Shown here one piece after another: positions 12,280 to 22,540 of a DNA stretch of 64,000 nucleotides (positions are counted from its first letter, which is position 1; every line of letters begins with the position of its first letter). A program made the position numbers and the translations under genes. Source of the DNA: Polytrichum commune (Eukaryota; Streptophyta; Polytrichopsida; Polytrichales; Polytrichaceae); NCBI GenBank assembly GCA_950295325.1, contig OX485805.1, positions 15,301,501-15,365,500 of the forward strand, read 5' to 3'. Below the pieces are notes generated by a model. It saw nothing but the letters and a program-made list of their open reading frames with translations. It did no database searches and was not told the DNA's origin.

Positions 12280-12560
12280 TCCGGTATTTACGGCGGTATA
12301 TGCGGTAGGTACAGCCTGTACTGTACCTGGGTGGTGTAGGGTTGGCGCACACGAAATGGCTTGAGCGCGTTCGGTGAGGTCTGTAGAGCGCACACTTGCA
12401 TGTGCCGCTGAAAAGAGCTTTGTTGTGGGGGGAAGAGCTTTAAGTACTTCATCCCGCTGGTTCAAAATCCCTTGGATGCTCTTTAAAAAGCAGATTCCCG
12501 CCGCCTTCTTTGACCTAACAATCTCCCATTCCATCCATGCGGAATTATATAAATAGCATT
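12280..12560 (-). promoter_or_regulatory. Candidate transposase promoter of E1
   Basis: This is the conserved counterpart of 6745-7010. It includes a GC-rich block (GATTCCCGCCGCC read on the plus strand) next to a TTTAAAAAG that reads CTTTTTAAA on the minus strand. Transcription leftward would pass cluster B before reaching the transposase start at 10880. Confidence 0.4.
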
Positions 12561-12654
12561 GTCATGTATGGAACATGCCTTGCATGCACGCCAACATATT
12601 GAAAATATATAAATCGGTTGCACACCTTAGTTGTGACCAAGGTCTCATCGAAAT

Positions 12655-12810
12655 ATATGTATATACGTATATATATATATATATATATACACATAATGTC
12701 TAAATATGGAGATGGTTAACATTGAATATTTAATGATTTGCGACTAAGGTATGAAGTCCAAGTTAATTGACAATTGATGCCTAATAAAGTTATGAATGTC
12801 GAAGTCATAG

Positions 12811-12851
<41 letters not shown>

Positions 12852-12856
12852 CAATG
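12655..12856. repeat. Two TA/CA microsatellites
   Basis: TA runs at about 12660-12700 and 12810-12830; the second continues into (CA)n up to about 12854. Confidence 0.85.
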
Positions 12857-12889
12857 AGGTCAGAGTGGCTAAGAAACATGTTGCGGACG

Positions 12890-14490
12890 CCCCTAAAATT
12901 ATAGGTATCATATGTTTCACATCAAAAAATGACCGTAATATGGTCACCAAGTGCATGAATACAACTAAAAAATCGGGTTAATCCATAATGGCTTGCACTA
13001 GGGTAGATTGAGGACACTATGAACTAATTATACCTAATAATATATGTAAGTTAGGTCTTCTTTCAAATGGTATCTAGGTGTGAAAATAAGGAATTAAAAT
13101 GGCATGAGTAGGAAGGATTAATCAATTTGTAATGCTGCATAGTATGATAGCGTAATGATCATTGAGACTTGAAACCATACTAGCTACCGTAACGTTGAAT
13201 CATAGTTACAATTATTATGTGTTTGACGTCCTATTGGAAATTGAATTTTCGTCCACTTGTTGTAAGGGTACGGATACACATTGGTTAAATGTTTATTAGA
13301 TCATTGGTGATATTTATAGTGGAATGCATTGTTCGATTGTTAGTTTAAGTTGACACATGATTAAATGAGTTGAGGTCCTATTGGAAATAGACTTTTAGGG
13401 TTTGGGGAAATGCACTATTAATTTGGAATGGTGCATACAATAGTATGTACTTACAATTAATATATGTTTTGCATCCTATGAGAAGGATGTGCATCATCAT
13501 AGCTTAAAGTGTTGATATAAATTGAAGTCTTAAGACATGCATGTTATTATAATAAGATCGTGGATTGTGTGATGAAATTTCACTCAGAACTATTAAGGTG
13601 AAAGTGGGAATATTTGAAATTTTACTTATCACTTAAACCAAAGTTTTATCTCAAATCTATTAATTTGGAATGTGAAATTGACAATTGCCATCATTATCAA
13701 TTATTATAGTTGTTATGAACGGAATTAAGCATTCTCCATCCAACCAACATTGGTAGACCAATTTGACCTGCCCTCAGAAAACAACATGGCCACATATAAG
13801 AAAGGTTGGTAAGATAAAAAGATGCAGGGATGTAGGGTTTAGGGTTTGCGGTTAGGGTTTAGGGTAAGGGTTTGGGGGTAGGGTTTAGGGGTTTAGGGTT
13901 TGTGAAAGTTGTGTATGTGGTATTTGGGTTTAGGTTTTAGATTGTTACTAGGATACATTACACACACAAACAATATTGACTCCTCAAAAACCCTTGTAAT
14001 TGCATTAACTTCATTCATCGCAAGCTCGTAGTTGATGCTAGCAAAATAGTTGACCACTCCAGAAATGCATTAGTTCAAGCTAACACCTAATATTAGAACT
14101 TGAATTGACATCCTATCGTATAGCAACTCTGCGCAATCTCATATTATTATGAATTCTTTTTTGCATGTAATATTTATTTGAGGAACCATCGAATTAATTG
14201 AAAGATATCTAGCTCTTACATAAACTATATTTTAAAACACCAGATATATATCTTTGGGGGTGGATTCTACATTGACAACCTAGGGAGTGACATGCATTGT
14301 TTATTACGAATTAACTGAGCATATTTTCCTAAAATATGTTTACAAGGAATCCAAATGTAGAGGTACTAAGGAAATAAAACGAGTAAAATTCATGTATTTG
14401 AACTAAGCTTGTCAAGTTAATGCCTTAAACGCGTCCATTACATATAAATATGTCAAAGCATGAGAATAACATGAAGGGTTCCAATATACA
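12890..14490. other. E1 central spacer, no gene seen
   Basis: AT-rich DNA homologous in patches to 19440-21180 of E2 (for example GGTATCATATG and ATGGTCACCAAGTGCATGAAT). It separates the leftward and rightward genes. No frame of quality is present. It contains the telomere-like stretch listed separately. Confidence 0.6.
13832..13901 (+). repeat. Telomere-like TTTAGGG stretch
   Basis: Imperfect repeats of TTTAGGG or TTAGGG lie on the plus strand inside E1. A shorter counterpart is at 20149-20185 in E2. Confidence 0.85.
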
Positions 14491-14494
14491 ACCA

Positions 14495-14580
14495 TCTCCC
14501 ATCTCCCATCGCATCCCATCCCATCCCATCCCTTCCCATCACCTCCCATACCATCCCATCCCATCTCTCTCCCAACCCTA
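14495..14580. repeat. CCCATC microsatellite, short allele (E1)
   Basis: Runs of CCCATC and CCCAT just upstream of the conserved G-box/telo-box block. The E2 counterpart has grown to about 330 bp. Confidence 0.9.
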
Positions 14581-14595
14581 GCCAGTGGAGTTGTG

Positions 14596-14622
14596 CCACG
14601 TGGCAGGTGCTGGGAAACCCTA
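14596..14622 (+). promoter_or_regulatory. G-box and telo-box of the E1 right-arm gene
   Basis: CCACGTGG (14596-14603) is followed 12 bp later by AAACCCTA (14615-14622). Both are kept at the same spacing in E2 (21536-21562). G-boxes bind bZIP/bHLH factors, and telo-boxes are common near plant transcription starts. A TC-rich tract follows. This is the likely core of the rightward promoter. Confidence 0.55.
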
Positions 14623-14739
14623 GCGGCGCACCTACCTCCCCGCGCCCCTTCCTCTTCTCCTCATTTGTCATTTCGAGGAGAGGAGGAGCGGAGCGTTTAG
14701 AGAGCGAAGCTCTTGCTTTTTTTAGTCTTGAAGTTTTAA

Positions 14740-15090
14740 ATTAGTTTTGTTGCAAGTTTTGAGAGATTTCAGATTGAGAGCTTGTGTGAAAGCTTTTGAA
14801 TTTGTGAAAGCTTTCATTGTGAAAGCTTTCAGTGTGAGAGTTTGTGAGTTTCAAAAGCTTGAGAGCTTGAGTAGGAAAGCTTCAGAGTTTCGGATTGAGA
14901 GCTTGAGGGTGATCTTTAGAAGCTTGAGAGTTTAAGGAAGCTTCAGAGTTGAAGCTTGAGAGTTTAAGGAAGCTTCAGAAGTGAAGCTTGAGAGTTTAGG
15001 GAAGCTTCAGAAGTGAAGCTTGAGAGTTTAGGGAAGCTTGAGAGTTTAGGGTTTGCTTAAGAGTTCAGAAGCTTGAGAGCTACAAGGTTG
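14740..15090 (+). repeat. GCTTGAGAG leader repeats (E1)
   Basis: Many imperfect copies of GAAGCTTGAGAGTTT occur between the promoter block and the first apparent donor at about 15265. The same kind of array is at 21710-22010 in E2. It probably forms the first, untranslated exon. Confidence 0.8.
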
Positions 15091-15264
15091 TGAGTTTTGT
15101 GTACATAGGAGTATACTAGGGTTTGTATATAAGCTGTGAAGGCTTGAGGTCTGCATTAGAGAGTTATCTGAGTGTGCATTTGAAAGGCAATTGAGTGTGC
15201 AGTTGTGAGGATTTCTGGGATTTTCAGAAAGAGAAGAAGCAGGGATTGCAGTGTGCAGCATTTC

Positions 15265-16224
15265 AATGTAATTTGTTATCCTTTCCAACTCCTCTCACAT
15301 TCTGAAAATGTTGCTTCTTGAATTCAATTTCTTTTGTTACATGCAATGTGAACTATCACTCTTTTCTTCATGTTTCATTCTGCATCTCATTCTGCATCTC
15401 AATTGCTTTATGATTGAAGAATTGCATCATTCTGACCAAAATTTTGCAGGCACGGCTGCAAGCAGAGTAGCTAATAAGTGAGTTATATACATATACGTAT
15501 ATATACGTATTCGTATATACACGAATACATATATGTACGGACAGGGGATCCCAAAACCATCACATATACGAACGCTCGTTCGTAAATGGACATACACTGC
15601 ATACCCACCTCCATTTACGAACGCTCGTTTGTAAATGGACATACACTGCATACCGAACCTCCATTTACGAACGTGCGTTCGTAAATACGCACTCCACGTT
15701 CTTTGAAATGATCTATATTTACGAACGCACGTTCGTAAATATACTCAAAATATCACTCAGAAGGAACCTTAACTTAAATATGAACCTCTATGAATATCTA
15801 AAGAACAAATACAATTTTGCGAACACCAATAAGACAAATCACATGTACTTACGAAAGATAAATCAACCAAATATCCGAAAAGATAGACCAAATGGACATA
15901 CTTACGAACGCACGTTCGTAAATGAATCCAAACCTATAAAACCTATATCTTTTACGAACGATCGTTCGTAAAAATAACCAAATATATTACAAACACATTC
16001 ATGACGAGTAGTCTCTTTGATCTTCATATCTTTTACGAACGCTCGTTCGTAAACTCAATACTAAAAATTTATATGATCTTGCAACCCCTCATTTACGAGC
16101 GAACGTTCGTAAATATAATTACATCAATTGCAAAGACGCATTAACACTGCGTAGTCTGTGGGATATGCATGTCACTTACGAACGTTCGTTCGTAAAGTCA
16201 CTAATTGTTTATATTCTGTTGCAG
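15265..16224 (+). other. Leader introns of the E1 right-arm gene
   Basis: CAATG is followed by a GTAATT donor (about 15267), a TTTTGCAG acceptor (about 15449), a short exon, then a long intron ending TTCTGTTGCAG directly before the ATG at 16225. E2 has the same arrangement. The second intron is filled with palindromes. Confidence 0.5.
15567..16196. repeat. Palindrome cluster C (E1 leader intron)
   Basis: Nine copies start near 15567, 15611, 15661, 15717, 15901, 15950, 16031, 16091 and 16174. The centres are CT, TG, CA, AT, AA and TT. Two carry single-base decay (GTTTGT, ACGAGCG). Confidence 0.95.
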
Positions 16225-17937
16225 ATGGCAAGATCAAGCAGAAGCGCCATTGAGATGTTCGCGGTGAAGGTCGATGGCCTCCCAGAGTCGGTGTTAGACG
16301 ATAACGGCAACGACAACTATGTCCCCAAGGAAGACTTCATGGGGGAGTGGACGGCACTGCCAGAGAAGATCGGGGACGGCCTCTTCTGCATGCGCATCCA
16401 GGCGACACAGGCCTCTCAACCGGAGCGTGAGGCAGAGGCCATGGAGACAGAGGCGGCTGCAGCTGTGGAGGTTACGAACGCGCGTTCGTTAATCGTTGAG
16501 GAGGGACCTGCTGCTCGGTCCAGCGCCGCTACCCCTCCCCCCGATGACGAGGTAACTCTCCTCTGAGAATACCATTTTTTAACGAACGCGCGTTCGTAAC
16601 CTCTCTAACATCGCGATGTTTTTCTCTTCATCGACATCTAGTGGCCTTGCGAGAGCCCTCTTCAGCGGTCCCCCTTAGGGCCGAACAGTTTTGTAGGACA
16701 CGGCATCATTTTGCCTTAGGAAAATGTGATAGACTATCACGTGAGAAATGTAAATATTCAACGGATTAATATATGAGCCTATGTTATCTGCATCGCGTTG
16801 CTTCAAATTCTCTGCCCTCGACCCCTTCTCGTATGTTGTATATGTTGATGAGATTATGTTCATTCTTGCATACCCACCTCATTCGCGAACGCTCGTTCGT
16901 GAAAGGCTGCGACCCACTGTCCACCTCATTCGCGAACGACCGCTCGTAAATGTACGTGTAGCCGCGCTCACGAACGAGCGCTCGTAAATGATGCGCACCG
17001 CCCCCGCAGCCTTCATTCACGAACGCTCGTTCGCAAGTGTGCCCTTGAGCACATTTTCCTTGCACTCTCCTCACTTCCTCGTCTTTCCCCATAATGCACC
17101 GTCTTCATTTTCTACGCAAAATTTCATTATTGGATCATAGAATTAAACTAGTCGAGTTGTTCATCACAGGACCCCCCGGAGATTGGTCGCAACCCCTCTA
17201 CCAGTGGACCTCCCACCCGGAACAAACCTTTCATCGTTTTTGACCTCAACGGGGTGTTGTGTCACACCCAACACATCCCAAGGGTCCCCACGCGTCCCTT
17301 CCGTCACCCCGACGAAAGGGACTACGACGGCGAGCTCGACACCCTCATTAACCGCAAGGCTGTCCGCGCCCGTCCCGGCTTGCGTGACTTCCTTCGCGAG
17401 GTGGTCGAGTTCGCTCACGTCATTGTGTGGAGCTCCATGGTCATGGAGAACACCGAGCCCATCGTGCACTTCTTGTTCCGCGATCTCCCGAGCCCTTGCC
17501 TCGTCCTCGGCCAAGAGGACTGCGACGAGCTGCTCGACGAGAAAGGTCAACCGGTGCCCAAGTTTGGCGGTCGGGGCGGAGGACAACAGTTCCTCAAGGT
17601 CCTCCGCTCGAGACTCTGGCGAGGCGTCCCCCGTCTGCAAGGGACGCCGCACGGGTGGTGGCCGACTCCAGAGAACACCGTCCTCATCGACGACAGCCCC
17701 ACCAAGAGTGTCTTAAACCCCCCGGGCAACGTCATCTTCCCGGACACTTGGACCGGCGATAGGCAAGACACATTTTTGGTCGATAGGCTAGCCCCCTACC
17801 TTAGAAGGCTCGTGCTCCACGCCGGTAGCATCCCATTTTTTGTTAGGTCCAACCCCTTCGGCAATGCGGCGCTAAGCCCCCGCGATAATGTATTCAAGAG
17901 CATCATGAGGCTCGCCAAACTCAATAAATTGATTTGA
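16225..17937 (+). CDS. Internally deleted right-arm protein of E1 with FCP1/NIF-type phosphatase domain
   Basis: Exons 16225-16551 and 17170-17937 join in phase 0 (GAG/GTAACT donor, CATCACAG acceptor) for 364 residues. The start follows a splice acceptor directly. Residues 1-59 match the N-terminus of the long E2 protein. An in-frame deletion then jumps to its tail near QPEREAEAMETEAAA. From about residue 130 the FCP1-like HAD domain begins: FIVFDLNGVLCH (motif I, with Asn in place of the second Asp of DxDxT/V), VIVWSSMV (motif II) and NTVLIDDSPTK (motif IV). FCP1/SCP enzymes dephosphorylate the RNA polymerase II C-terminal repeat. The Asp-to-Asn change, also present in some plant relatives as I recall, makes activity uncertain. 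The intron carries palindromes at 16578, 16884, 16930, 16967 and 17016. Confidence 0.7.
16473..17039. repeat. Palindromes in the last coding exon and intron of the E1 gene
   Basis: One copy (16473-16490, centre CG) is coding and is read as VTNARSLI. The other copies, near 16578, 16884, 16930, 16967 and 17016, lie in the intron. The last four are the most decayed, with GCGAACG and CGCTCG arms. Confidence 0.9.
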
Positions 17938-18048
17938 AATGCCTCCATGTCTTTGCTTGTATCATGTGGTTCACATTTACTAATGCTTGCTTCGTTTTTG
18001 GATGTCTTTTGTTGTTGTGATTGTTGTTGTTGTTGTTCTTGCCCATAG

Positions 18049-19049
18049 TCTGCCCCCATATGCGACGCCCCTGTGGTCGACGGCCCTTCCCGTCCCCTCT
18101 CGCCCCCTGCCTCCCCTTCCCGCGACGTCACGGGCTTCCAAATGCCATCCCTCTACCAGTTCTCGGCGGTCGACGCGGCCTCGGCCGTGGATTACTCCCG
18201 CGACGTCGGCATCGACGACGGCGTCGTCAACAGCCCGCCCCCACCACTTGTCGCCCGCGCCTACGCCCCGTCGCCCTCCCCCCTCTCCAAGGAGAAACGG
18301 ACGCTCGTTCGTTTGGGACACCTCTCGCCCTCGAGGGACGACGCCGTCGCTCGTCGCGGGCCGAGCCGGCGTCTCCGCATGGAAGGCCCCCGTTGCCACA
18401 CCTCCCCCGCCGACTCCGTTCCTCCCCCCGCAACGTCCTCCGCGATCGTGGGCCCTCCACGCCTCGACTCCCCCCCGCCATCCAACATAATTGCAATAGT
18501 TCCATCGGCTCCGGATGCTCCCGTCGACGCCCCCCTCGTTCCCACCGTTCCCCGCATGGACGTCCCCAAAGCCAAGGTGCCCTCCTCAACCCTGAACCCC
18601 TTTCTCGCTTTTGCTTTCCTTGTCTTCCGTTTGCGTGCCATTCTCTTTACGAGCGCCCATCCCAAACCGCCCTCATTATTTTCCCCACTCCATTCCTATT
18701 CTTATCTTCCTATGACGTTGTTTCGCAGGTGGTTACCCGCTCGCTTGGTGCCCGGCCCTCCTCCACGTCCTCCTTGGATAGGCACGCCCTCAAGGCCGCA
18801 TCTTCCGAGTCCGATCGTTGTCTGGCCCTCCGGAGAAGCGCAAGACGTTCCCTTTCGCAAACACCCTCGCATTCTACTTATAATACCACCTCTTACAATT
18901 CGGGAGCGCGTCCTGAAACATGCAAGAACGACACATATTCCTGTCCAGGCAACACACAAGGATACAGTCGTGGGCCTGAGATTTTTAGAGCCATGGAGGC
19001 CGCCAAAAAAAAGGGCTTAGCCGCAAAAAAAAATAATGGGTCGGACTAG
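18049..19049 (+). CDS. Proline-rich right-end protein of E1, two exons visible, start not found
   Basis: Exons 18049-18576 and 18729-19049 join in phase 0 (AAG/GTGCCC donor, GTTTCGCAG acceptor) to give 282 residues. The frame is open back to an acceptor (TTGCCCATAG, 18039-18048) with no ATG, so the first exon lies upstream. A phase-0 GT in SPRDN/GTATTC near the end of the phosphatase gene (about 17890) would splice the two into one protein, avoiding the stop at 17935, but this is only a possibility. The product is disordered, Pro/Ser-rich, with a basic C-terminus (GYSRGPEIFRAMEAAKKKG). It is conserved in E2 and in the E3 remnant, so it is a genuine element gene. Function unknown. One palindrome (18297-18312) is read in frame within KRTLVRLGH. 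Confidence 0.55.
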
Positions 19050-19411
19050 TGTGACGTCTAGAAGCGTACTAGTGGGACGGACTCCCTAAATGGGCTTAGG
19101 TGTAGAACATATTTAAGTGCTTACTTTCTATGCTATTCCAAGTTACTCAAGATATTGATGGTATTTCCATTATAATTGTATTTCAATCCCAATTAATTCA
19201 TTCAACTTCCATTCATTCTTCGCACCTTCCCTTCCATTCATAACGAGTTGTGATTTCATACGCAACTATTTTCATGTATGCCTCACATTTTTGTTCACTT
19301 CCATGCCTTTATGTATAATAATAGTAGCATACCATTATACATATGGAATTTTTAGTCGTCATTACTGGTCCAATTTTGAAAGGTGCATCCTTATATAGTC
19401 TCATAATCAAC
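19050..19411. other. E1 right subterminal region
   Basis: Noncoding DNA nearly identical to 29935-30293 of E2. It probably contains the 3' UTR of the proline-rich gene. Confidence 0.6.
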
Positions 19412-19439
19412 AAAAAGTCTCCAAATACCGAATATAGTG
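19412..19439 (-). repeat. E1 right terminal inverted repeat
   Basis: AAAAAGTCTCCAAATACCGA followed by ATATAGTG is the inverse of the left end. It is followed by TTA and then E2 sequence. Confidence 0.85.
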
Positions 19440-20148
19440 TTAAATTGTAGGTATCATATGATTCACATAAAAAAAATGCTTGTAATATGGTCACCAAGTG
19501 CATGAATACCAATAAAAAGTCGCTTAATCCATAGTGGCTTGTGCTAGGTAGATTGAGGACATTTGGAACTGGAGGCTCACCAAACATCGGCCCATATTAA
19601 TATGACTCATTGTTGCAATTCATCATTGGTGAAAATTAAAGTTTAATGCACTAGTATTTGATCGTTAGTTCAAGTTGACACCTAATTAAATGACTTGACG
19701 TCCTATTGGAAATTCACTTTAGGTCCACCATGGTGTGGACATGGATAACTAATTTGGAATGGTGCATACAATAGTATGCACTTACAATTATATATTTGTA
19801 TTATTTGCAACAAGAAGTATGTGCATGACCATAGCTTAAACTGTTGATTTAAGTTGAAGTCTTAAACCATTCATGTTATAATAAGACTAAGTGTGTATTT
19901 TGTGATCAAATTGCACTCAAAACTATTAAGGTGAAAGGGCTAGCATTTCAAAATTCACTCTTCACCCCCTAAACCAATGTTTTATATCAAAATGACAATC
20001 ATTGGCACGAGTCTAGATTATTATAGTTGCTATGACCCAAATAAAGCAAGTTCCAATCGAACCAACATTGGTAGACCATTTTGACATGAAACGCATAGAC
20101 CACAACATGGCCATATATAAGAAAGGTTGGTAAGATAAAAAGATATAG

Positions 20149-20185
20149 GATTTAGGGTTTAGGGTTTGGGGTTAGGATATAGAGT
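20149..20185 (+). repeat. Short telomere-like stretch in E2
   Basis: GATTTAGGGTTTAGGGTTTG is followed by a degenerate GGGTTAGG. It occupies the same relative place as 13832-13901 in E1. Confidence 0.75.
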
Positions 20186-20325
20186 TTGTGAAAGTTGTCT
20201 ATGTGGTTTGCGGGCTTAGGGTTTAGATCGTTACTTCAATGCATTATATACACAAACAATATCGACTCCTAAATAATCCATATCGCACTAACTTAATTTA
20301 TGGGAAGCTCAGACTATCAATTATT

Positions 20326-20575
20326 GATACTACTAGTAAAACATGCGACCACATGGCTAAAATACACTACACTAAATATGATATTTAGTGTTTGATTGTA
20401 TAATATAGTGTTGACACACTATCATGGTCAACACTAAATTTCAATTCTTTGATACTACTAGCAAAACATGCGACCACATGGCTAAAATACACTACACTAA
20501 ATATGATATTTAGTGTTTGATTGTATAATATAGTGTTGTTACACTATCATGGTCAACACTAAATTTCAATTCTTT
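20326..20575. repeat. 125-bp tandem duplication with a CACTA-ended palindrome
   Basis: GATACTACTAG begins both units (20326 and 20451), and the units differ at only a few bases. Each contains a perfect palindrome, CACTAAATAT-G-ATATTTAGTG (20370-20390 and 20495-20515). Related ATATTTAGTG and CACTAAATAT arms recur at about 20788 and 20816. The block is specific to E2. Confidence 0.9.
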
Positions 20576-21184
20576 GATAATTAGTGTTGGACATATTAAA
20601 TGGGCCACCACATTTCCTACTACCATGTCCTTTATGTTTTTATCATTGTTAATTGTTTTTTTCATATTAATTTCCTTACACAAAATTTGTGCATGCGACA
20701 TCCACATATTATCATTATAGTTGAAATTAAGTGTTTGAGTTCACAATGAATAGTAGTTACTTTCATAGGGTTACTGATATTTAGTGTACTATGCGTTTGT
20801 ATTTAGAGTATCTAACACTAAATATCATATTAAGGGTGGTTCAAGCTAACACCTCATTAAATTAATGACATCGTATTGAAAATTGAATTTTCATCCACCT
20901 CTTGTGGAGAATCAGATAGCCCCTCTCCACAATTCAAATTGAGTCATTTATATATGTAATATTTATTTGAGGAACCATTGAAGAACTTTAAAGATGTCTC
21001 GTTCATGAAAACGACATTTGCATCTTGGGGGTGGATTCTTCATCGAAAACCTACTAAATGACATGAATTGTTAAATACAAATTATCTGAACATACTTTTC
21101 TAAAATATGTTTACAAGGAATCCATATGTCGAGGTACTAAGGGGATACGGAAAGTTAAATTTATATCCCTAAACTAAGCTCCTC

Positions 21185-21518
21185 CCATCTCCTATTTCAT
21201 TTTTCCTGAACCCTCATCCCTCCATGTCCCCATGGTATCCCCTCATCCCCATCCCCTCCCCCTCCCCCTCTCCCATCCCATCCTCATCCCATCCCCTCCC
21301 CTCCCCATCCCATCCCATCCCATCCCCATCCCCTCCCTTCCCCTCCCCATCCCATCCCCTCCCCCTCCCCCTCTCCCATCCCATCCTCATCCCATCCCCT
21401 CCCCATCCCATCCCATCCCATCCCCATCCCCTCCCCTCCCCTCCCCATCCCATCCCATCCCCATCCCATCCCCTCCCCATCCCCTCCCCATCCCCCTCCC
21501 CCTCCCCCATCCCAGCCC
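21185..21518. repeat. CCCATC/CCCCTC microsatellite, expanded allele (E2)
   Basis: About 330 bp of C-rich CCCATCCC and CCCCTCCC units occupy the position of the roughly 85-bp tract in E1. Long open frames in both directions here are artefacts of the repeat. Confidence 0.95.
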
Positions 21519-21535
21519 TAGCCAGTGGCCACTAG

Positions 21536-21562
21536 CCACGTGGCTGCCGCTTGGAAACCCTA
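21536..21562 (+). promoter_or_regulatory. G-box and telo-box of the E2 right-arm gene
   Basis: CCACGTGG (21536-21543) and AAACCCTA (21555-21562) are conserved with E1 at the same spacing, while the DNA around them has diverged more. Confidence 0.55.
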
Positions 21563-21709
21563 GCGGCACCGGCTACCTCCCCGCGCCCCTCTCTCTCCTC
21601 CTCATTTGTCATTTGGAGCAGAGGAGGAGAGGAGCTCTTAGGTGCGGCGAAGCCCTTGCCAATTTTAGAGCCTCATTATGAATGTTGTTTTGTTGTGTTG
21701 TCAGAACCT

Positions 21710-22015
21710 TGAGAATAGGAAAGCTTGAGAGTAGGAAAGCTTGAGAGGTTGAGAGTTATAGAAAGCTTGAGAGGTTGAGAGTTATAGAAAGGTCGAGAGG
21801 TTGAGAGTTATAGAAAGCTTGAGAGGTTTAGAGTTTTAAAAAGCTTGAGAGCTTGAGTTTTAGAAAGATTGAGAGGTGGAGAGTTTTAGAAAGCTTGAGA
21901 GCTTGAGAGTTTCAGAAAGCTTGAGAGCTTGAGAGTTTTGGAAAGCTTGAGAGCTTGAGAGTAGGAAAGCTTGAGAGCTTGAGAGTTTCAGAAAGCTTGA
22001 GTTTTCTGAAGCTTG
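21710..22015 (+). repeat. GCTTGAGAG leader repeats (E2)
   Basis: Some fifteen imperfect copies of GAAAGCTTGAGAGCTTGAGA-type units lie before an apparent GTGAGT donor at about 22199. A second acceptor (GAGTTGCAG) lies near 22411. Same architecture as E1. Confidence 0.8.
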
Positions 22016-22439
22016 TGAGTTGTGTACATCAAGGTTTGTGTAGGATTTGCATATAAGTTGTGAAGGCTTGAGAGTGTGACAAAGTGAAATTGCAATTGAA
22101 AGCGAATTCAACGCTTTTGAAAGACAATTTGGTGTGCATTTGTGAGGATTTCTGGATTTCTCAGTAGGAGGCAGGAGGTTTTCTGTGCAACAATTCAATG
22201 TGAGTACAGGTTTCCTTTACAAATCACTCCTTCACAATCTGAAATTGTTGTTTGATGAATTCCTTGTGATTTGTTTTCTGCATTATGAGGTATGGCATGT
22301 TTTATATGAAATAACACTTTCCTCTTCATTCTGAATTATCAATCACTGACTCGCAATTTTGTTCTGATTCCATTTTTCACTTGTGTTTCATCAATCTGAT
22401 CACGAGTTGCAGGTTCATGAACAATGCAAGATCGCAACA

Positions 22440-22515
22440 TTCATACCAACATATATATGTATATATACATATATGTATCAGTATATGTACGGATATATGT
22501 ATATAAATAAATATA
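22440..22515. repeat. TATATG microsatellite in E2 leader
   Basis: TATATATGTATATATACATA-type runs occur just before palindrome cluster D. A similar TATACGTAT tract is at 15485-15540 in E1. Confidence 0.85.
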
Positions 22516-22540
22516 CCATTTCCTAATCCCAGATGACCAC

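Larger units (their letters stand above)
7351..19439 (+). mobile_element. E1: CACTA-like transposon inserted into E2
   Basis: The element runs 12,089 bp from CACTATATTCGTTAATCGGA to CGAATATAGTG. The flanks are TAA on the left and TTA on the right, an imperfect 3-bp duplication. The sequence left of it (CCCCTAAAATAA) and right of it (TTAAATTGTAGGTATC) rejoin the E2 sequence. The intact E2-type site is visible inside E1 itself at about 12889 (CCCCTAAAATTATAGGTATC). E1 therefore jumped into a sister copy. It keeps an intact transposase but has lost most of the right-arm gene. Confidence 0.85.
19440..21180. other. E2 central spacer, resumed after the nested E1
   Basis: It continues the E2 sequence from 7350 and matches 12890-14490 of E1 in order, including GGTATCATATG, the telomere-like stretch and GTTTACAAGGAATCCA. 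An extra block at about 20326-20835 is absent from E1. No gene seen. Confidence 0.65.

Noticed and set aside
17164-18665. Long minus-strand and alternative plus-strand frames opposite the phosphatase and proline-rich exons
   Set aside because: They are shadows caused by high GC. Splice phase, domain motifs and conservation support only the plus-strand frames annotated.
21185-21569. Long open frames on both strands (Gly/Asp/Met-rich or Pro/Ser-rich)
   Set aside because: They are translations of the CCCATC microsatellite and have no conserved counterpart in E1.
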